A stretch of 64,000 nucleotides of DNA from Guadua angustifolia (Eukaryota > Streptophyta > Magnoliopsida > Poales > Poaceae). The notes below the pieces were generated by a model. The model was not told where the DNA came from. It searched no databases and worked only from the letters and a program-made list of their open reading frames with translations. The stretch covers positions 54,043,326 through 54,107,325 of the forward strand of contig CM070501.1 of the NCBI GenBank assembly GCA_036346375.1, written 5' to 3'. Positions within the stretch are counted from its first letter, which is position 1; each line of letters begins with the position of its first letter. A program made the position numbers and the translations under genes. Shown here piece after piece: positions 57,972-64,000 of the stretch.

Positions 57972-60900
57972 TTTGGAGTTTTTGGTAGTGTGTGTGTTTT
58001 TCCGATTTTCGCAAATTCTCGTAGTGAGGACGAATAGTTCAGAATTTCTTTATTGCAAAACGAGGGTGGGAGAGGGAGATTAGATGAAAGGCGATTCTCA
58101 AATCAGAAGTTACTGGAGAAAGTAAGGTAAGCCACACTCTTTTTTACGACTTAAAACTGGGAGAAGCATCATGAATAAGGAAAATAATAGTTACAACTTG
58201 ACGTCTACTGAGTGCATCGAGGCCACTCCCCCTTCGCCCATGCCTCCGATGGGGTTTCTCTGACACGACGTGCCCTTTCTCGTTTCCTCTCTCTCTCGGC
58301 CCCTTCTCCTTCTACTTTCTTTCTCGTGCCTGCCGCGCGCTTGGCGTCGTTGGCCTCTTGGCTCTTGGCGCCGCTGAACTTCTCATTCCGGTTGGTTTGA
58401 TCAAGGAGCATTTGGTCTTCGGGATTGATTTCCACGTCAAGCCACTGCTCAAATTCACACAGTGGCGGAGGCGACTTCTTGAAACATAAATTAGCAAAGT
58501 TTCATGTAGAAATATTACGAAACACGTATGATTATTACCATCTGGCGATTCTTCTCGGTAGGTTGAAGGCGTGAATTCTGGCATTTCCAATACCTCCTCT
58601 TCCAAGTTGAAATTTCCCAAGCGGACAAATCCTAGGATCTCCAAGACATACACTTTATTGACAACTGACCACAGGTAGGAAGAGGTCTGATGCGCTAAAT
58701 TGCTTGCAGTCCCAAACACCTCTCTCTTTCGCTTTCCCTTTCCACTTGCGTCGCTCGGCATTTTCTTGCTGATCCTCTACTTCCTTTTATTCTTTCCTCC
58801 CTCTCTTTTTTTCTTCTCTTTCCTTCTTTCTTCTTCTCTCTTTTCTTTCCTCTTCTCTCAGTTCGCCTTTCCTCTCGGTCTCGCTCGGTGAGAAGGAAAG
58901 TAGGCATGTGGGTGTTATAAAGGAACCTATCGCCAAGGCCATTCCTGGGCAGGGCATTAGGGCGACGGCCTAGGCCCGAGAACTAGGGGTCCCCTACCCT
59001 TCGGCCAATCAAGACAGATAGGCGATTCGCCGACCATATCTGTTCGTTCCTCCCCAATCTGAAATCTTCCATCCCCAATCTGTTCGTACGTTTCTCCCCA
59101 AATCTCAAATCCCCAATCCTCTCCCGCGCTCCCTGCATGCCATCCTTGCCTTCCCTTCCTAAGCGGCTTAAGCAAGCAAGCTTGACTACCACCAATTTAT
59201 GGAGGAGGATGAGACCATGCTTCGCGTCGGCCGACCGCTAAGCTTAGATGAATCAGCTCTCAGCTCGGCTCAGGCTCGTTCAAACATTTGGGGCCTAGGG
59301 CAAAGTCAAAAGTGGGGGCCCTATAGTCTAAAAAAACATAGAACACAAACTATATATCAATCAATATCTAATATGTTCAATAATTTAAAGATAACATGAA
59401 CTATGGTCTATGGAAGAAAGAAATATTACTTGTATAGAAGATCACGCTTAATACTTGATAGAAATATCATCCATCTTTGTTTGTTGGTCAATTGCAGTAT
59501 TAACAATGTCAAGAGGATCATCCATCTTCCACTTCCAAATCTTCCCAACAGGATTTGTGAGATGCCTCCAACAAAATACACACTTATTTGCACAAGTCAA
59601 ACTTGGAGTTGCCTCCATGCATCTGCCAGAATGAGCATATAATCAGAAAACATGCATAATAATCATATAAAACAATTTCTTCTTAAATTTCTACATGCAA
59701 AATCATTGATAATACTATCCATATCAATGTGATCCAACATAGCCTTTTCTATGCATAAAGTAGCTAAACAATTTAACATTTCCTGTGACATTGTTGATCT
59801 CAAATAGTTTTTCAATAATTTCAACTTTGAAAAGCTTTTTTCGCTTGATGCTCATGCATCTGAGTGCATTGAATAATATTCTATAAGCAATTGAAACATT
59901 TGGATAACAATCTACATTTCTAATAAACTCAAAATTTCAATTGCTGGACATTGAATCATTTGGTAAAGTCATTTGCAACACTCTTAATTCTAAACAAAGA
60001 TCATTTAATTCAACATCACATGATTCATTCTGAGAAAAAGTTTCTACAAATTTAGTACAACACTTTCTTAATTCAATGTCATCCAATGACTTCATGCTTT
60101 TTGAGCTAAGTAAAAATCCGAATATACCTTTAAATGTTTGAAGTTCCTCAAATCTATTTTTTAGAAAAGTAATTGTCATATCTACCATAACTAAGAAATA
60201 ATTAGCTTCAAAAGCCTTTTGAGCAGTTAAAACTTCTTCAATGTGATCACTTTCATCAAATTGTTTTTTCCTAGTAGCACGACGTTTTATTGAAAATGAT
60301 GGTTCTATCTTCATTTCAGATGCAAGACCTTTAGCAATGTTCAAACTAGATGCAAATCCTTCATTTCTATACTTATCAAAATATTGCATTATGCCCTCTA
60401 TTTGTTATAAGGCGTAATCAATGCACATAGGTAAAGATTGTAACTTTTACTTACCATGTTCACGAAAAATAAAATATCATGCTAAATGACCATACCAAGT
60501 AAAAATCAAAAGTTCCAAGAACATCATCTGATTCTTCAGCATCATTCTTTGACTTAGGGTCATCGAAGACTTGCATGCCTCTAACAAAGTTAACCTTATT
60601 TGTGGAGCTTGATATCTAATAGCTTTAACACTTTTGATACGACTCTCCCAACGAGTATTAGACAAATGTTTAACAGTTAAATTTAGAACATGATCAAGCA
60701 AAAGTTTCCATCTTTTAGGAGAACTTGAAAATAATACATATATCCGTTGCACAATTCCAAAAAATGAAATTTGCCATATCATAAAGAGTAAGATTAAGAC
60801 TATGATAAACACATGGCATATATAAAGCTCTTCGGTTCATATCAAGCAATCGTTTTTGTACCACTTGGTGCTTCCCTTTCATGTTAGAACCATTGTTATA

Positions 60901-61560
60901 ACCTTGTCCCCTTATATCATCAACATTAAGGCCAAAAGACTTTATAGCATTTAACAATTCATTAAAAGCCCTAAACCGGATGTATGATCCACATTCAAGA
61001 ACTCTAAAAGAATTCTTCTATATTAATTTGGGTACTTGAGATATTAACACATCTAACAATAAGAATCATTTGTTCTTGATGGCTCACATCCGGAGTACAA
61101 TCAAGAATTACAGAAAAATATTTGACATGTTTAACAATCTTTATGATAGAACTTGTAACAATATATGCTAAAAGTGAAATTAACTCATTTTGAATTTTAG
61201 AACTAAGATAATGGTGATGGATTTCACTACCTGTAATGCGTCTAAGATGATCTTGCATCACCAAATTAAATTCTGCAACCATTTCAACACATGCTAAGAA
61301 ATTACCATTTTTGTTTTAGTAAAGTCTATCATTAGATCCTCGAAAAGCCAAAATACGTTTACTAAGAAACTTCACAATAGCAAGTATTCTAACTAAAACA
61401 TGTCTCAATCGCTCTTTCTCCTTTCTAATTTCTTGCTGCAACTCTTTATCAATTGTTTCCATTTTTCCTAGTCTTATTCTTAATTCATTCCAAGTGTTCA
61501 TGTTAGTAATATGCTCAACACTATTTTCATGGTCTTTGAGCCTAGAATTAAGGTGTTTAC
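57972..61560. repeat. 3.59-kb tandem duplication, unit 2
   Basis: Direct copy of 54380-57971. Order: partial 188-bp repeat, GRF relic, CT tract, hAT 3' end. Beyond about 61560 the hAT copy continues for 150 bp that unit 1 lacks, which shows that unit 1's right edge is the duplication breakpoint. Confidence 0.9.
58205..58761 (-). pseudogene. GRF-type zinc-finger gene relic, copy 2
   Basis: Counterpart of 54549-55170. It has ATG at 58761 (MPSDASGKGKRKREVFGTAS), a 61-nt intron (58538-58478) and exon 2 58477-58205 (SPPPLCEFEQWLDVEINPED). In this copy the finger part is frame-shifted (LEILGFVRLGNFNLEEEV is read instead of the CxC block), so it is broken differently from copy 1. Confidence 0.72.
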
Positions 61561-61710
61561 AATCATTCAAACCATTATCAGCTAATGAACTCTTGTTCAT
61601 ATTAGATTTGAAAAACTTACAACAAAAACAATACACTTTATCAAAATGATTTGAATAAACCAACCATTTTCTATCATGTATCTCCCCATTACTCATTTTT
61701 TTTAATAATG
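59271..61710 (-). pseudogene. ZMYM1-like hAT transposase, copy B (N-terminus missing)
   Basis: Extends further 5' than copy A. The TTF zinc-finger domain is readable at 61316-61696 (SNGEIHDRKWLVYSNHFDKV, YCFCCKFFKSN, LKDHENSVEHITNMNTWNEL). Then come EFNLVMQDHLRRITGSEIHH, VILDCTPDVSHQEQMILIV and the middle and C-terminal blocks seen in copy A. Homology ends at 61710, exactly where the inverted copy C begins to supply the missing N-terminus. Multiple frameshifts interrupt it. The terminal repeat side is CAGGCTCGTTC at 59271. Confidence 0.88.
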
Positions 61711-64000
61711 CCGTTCTTTAGAACTAATGTAGATTCATCTACAAATCCTGAGAACTTAGCGATAATTTGTGTTGAAGAACAGTCTAATCAAGAAGTAGAT
61801 CCTAATCAAGAAGTAGATGATAATGATGATATAAGCATGCATGAAAATTTAGCTAGTCCATCTAGTTCAGATACTTTAAGTGGCAATAAAGATTTTACAA
61901 TGGATATTTATGACCCAAGAAATTGGGATAACCTTGATAATAAAGCTAGGGACATTTTAGTGGAAAAGGGACCTATAAGAGAAGAAAATATGACATCCCC
62001 TTAGATAATACCTCTAGACATTTTTCATCTGCTTATTATTAAAAAAAATAAGTAATGGGGAGATACATGATAGAAAATGGTTGATTTATTCAAAGCATGT
62101 TGATAAAGTATATTGTTTTTGTTGTAAGATTTTCAAATCTAATATGAACAATAGTTCATTAGCTGATAATGGTTTGAATGATTGGAAACACCTTAGTTCT
62201 AGGCTCAAAGACCATGGAAATAGTGTTGAGCATATTACTAACATGAACAATTGGAATGAATTAAGAATAAGACTAGGAAAAATGGAAACAATTGATAAAG
62301 AGTTGCAGCAAGAAATTATAAAGGAGAAAAAGCGATTGAGACATGTTTTAGTTAGAATACTTGTCATTGTGAAGTTTCTTAGTAAACGTAGTTTGGCTTT
62401 TCGAGGATCTAATGATAGACTTACCAAGACAATAATGGTAATTTCTTAGCATGTGTTGAAATGGTTGCAGAATTTGATTTGGTAATGCAAGATCATCTTA
62501 GACGCATTACAGGTAGTGAAATCCATCACCATTATCTTAGTCCTAAAATTCAAAATGAGTTAATTTCACTTTTAGCATATAGTGTTACAAATTCTATCAT
62601 AAAGATTGTTAAAGATGCCAAATATTTTTTTGTAATTTTTGATTATACTCCAGATGTGAGTCATCAGGAACAAATGACTCTTATTGTTAGATGTGTTAAT
62701 ATCTCAAGTACCCAAATTAATATAGAATAATTCTTTTTAGAGTTTTTGAATGTGGATGATACATCTGGTTTAGGGCTTTTTAATGAATTGTTAAATGCTA
62801 TAAAGTCTTTTGGCCTTAATGTTGATGATATAAGGTGACAAGGTTATGACAATGATTCTAACATGAAAGGGAAGCACCAAGGAGTACAAAAACGATTGCT
62901 TGATATGAACCGAAGAGCTTTATATATGTCATATGCTTGTCATAGTCTTAATCTTACTCTTTGTGATATGGCAAATTCTTGTGGTAAAGCTATTTCATTT
63001 TTTGGAATTGTGCAACGGATATATGTGTTATTTTCAAATTCTCCTAAAAGATGGAAACTTTTACTTGATCATGTTCCAAATTTAACAGTTAAACCTTTGT
63101 CTAATACTCGTTGGGAGAGTCGTATCAAAAGTGTTAAAGCTATTAGATATCAAGCTCCACAAATAAGGTTAACTTTGTTAGAGGCATGCAAGTCTTCTGA
63201 TGACCCTAAGTCAAAGAGTGATGCGAAGAATCTGTATGATGTTTTTGGAACTTTTGATTTTTTACTTGTATGGTCATTTGGCATGATATTTTATTTTCCG
63301 TGGACATGGTAAGTAAAAAGTTACAATCTTCACCTATGTGCATTGATTCTCGCCTACAACAAATAGAAAGCATAATGCAATATTTTGATAAGTATAGAAA
63401 TGAAGGATTTGCATCTAGTTTGAACATTGATAAAGGTCTTGCATCCTAAATGAAGATAGAACCATCATTTCCAATAAAACGTCAGGCTACTAGGAAAAAA
63501 CAATTTGATGAAAGTGATCACATTGAAGAAGTTCTAATCGCTCAAAAGGCTTTTGAAGCTAATTATTTCTTAGTTATGGTAGATATGGCAATTACTTTCT
63601 AAAAATAGATTTGAGGAACTTCAAACATTTAAAGGTATATTCGATTTTTACTTAGCTCAAAAAGCATGAAGTCATTGGATGACATTGAATTAAAAAGTGT
63701 TGTACTAAATTTGTAGAAACTTTTTCTCAGAATGAATCATGTGATGTTGAATTAGATGATCTTTGTTCAGAATTAAGAGTGTTGCAAATAACTTTACCAA
63801 ATGATTCAATGTCTGCAATTGAAATTTTTGAGTTTATTAGAGATGTAGATTATTATCCAAATGTTTCAATTGCTTATAGAATATTATTCATTGTACCTGT
63901 GACTGTAGCATCAACTGAAAGAAGCTTTTCAAAGTTGAAATTATTGAAAAACTATTTGAGATCAACAATGTCACAGGAAATGTTAAATGGTTTAGCTACT
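61711..64000 (+). pseudogene. ZMYM1-like hAT transposase, copy C (inverted, runs off the window)
   Basis: The only copy with its N-terminal region: SNQEVDPNQEVDDNDDISMH and FTMDIYDPRNWDNLDNKARD (61711-62004). A 1-base frameshift before PLDNTSRHFSS and a stop then lead to the TTF domain SNGEIHDRKWLIYSKHVDKV (62050-62430). RITGSEIHHHYLSPKIQNEL, the DYTPDVSHQEQ catalytic-core start, CHSLNLTLCDMANSCGKAI, LSNTRWESRIKSVKAIRYQA and the C-terminal dimerisation block (VTVASTERSFSKLKLLKNYL at about 63900-63960) follow. In-frame stops include those at about 62728 and 62837. Less decayed than A and B, and 3' incomplete at the window edge. Confidence 0.9.

Overview
Nuclear DNA of a grass (Poaceae). The evidence is an OsbZIP06-type group E bZIP gene with plant introns, a GC-rich intronless CYP710A gene, an ent-kaurene-synthase-like exon remnant, and an intergenic space filled with grass transposon families (Tourist and Stowaway MITEs, Ty1-copia, L1-type LINE, tRNA-derived SINE, CACTA, hAT, plant-mobile-domain elements). 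The species cannot be named from the sequence alone.

Only two genes look intact. One is a four-exon bZIP transcription factor (12597-13865, +). The other is a sterol C-22 desaturase, CYP710A (26289-27818, +). They are 12.4 kb apart on the same strand and have no evident functional link. A broken exon of a kaurene-synthase-like diterpene synthase lies at the left edge (313-626, -).

Layout: 1-6.9 kb holds the terpene synthase relic, AT-rich DNA and a CACTA terminus; 6.9-12.1 kb is intergenic with a 560-bp foldback; 12.1-14 kb is the bZIP gene; 15.5-19 kb is a deleted copia element flanked by related MITEs; 19.6-22.3 kb is a decayed LINE with a SINE close downstream; 23.0-23.35 kb is a small hAT element with a perfect 8-bp target duplication; 26.1-27.9 kb is CYP710A; 28.6-30.3 kb is tandem repeats; 30.6-39 kb is LINE, hAT, Stowaway, Tourist, foldback and copia remnants; 40.5-47.3 kb is a split hAT transposase interrupted by a 1.35-kb tandem duplication and followed by AT-rich repeats.

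From 47.3 kb to the right edge the window is one rearranged transposon complex. A plant-mobile-domain (PMD) gene relic (51.3-53.9 kb, +) faces two inverted copies of its own 5' end (48.6-49.3 and 50.5-51.0 kb, -). Beyond it lies a 3.59-kb tandem duplication (about 54.38-57.97 and 57.97-61.56 kb). Each unit holds a GRF-type zinc-finger gene relic and a ZMYM1-like hAT transposase on the minus strand. The second hAT copy meets a third, inverted copy head to head, with about 1.95-kb arms and a 325-bp spacer. This natural long hairpin is the most interesting structure in the window, because read-through transcription would give double-stranded transposase RNA. The hAT and PMD copies all carry stops and frameshifts, and some of these may be sequencing or assembly error.
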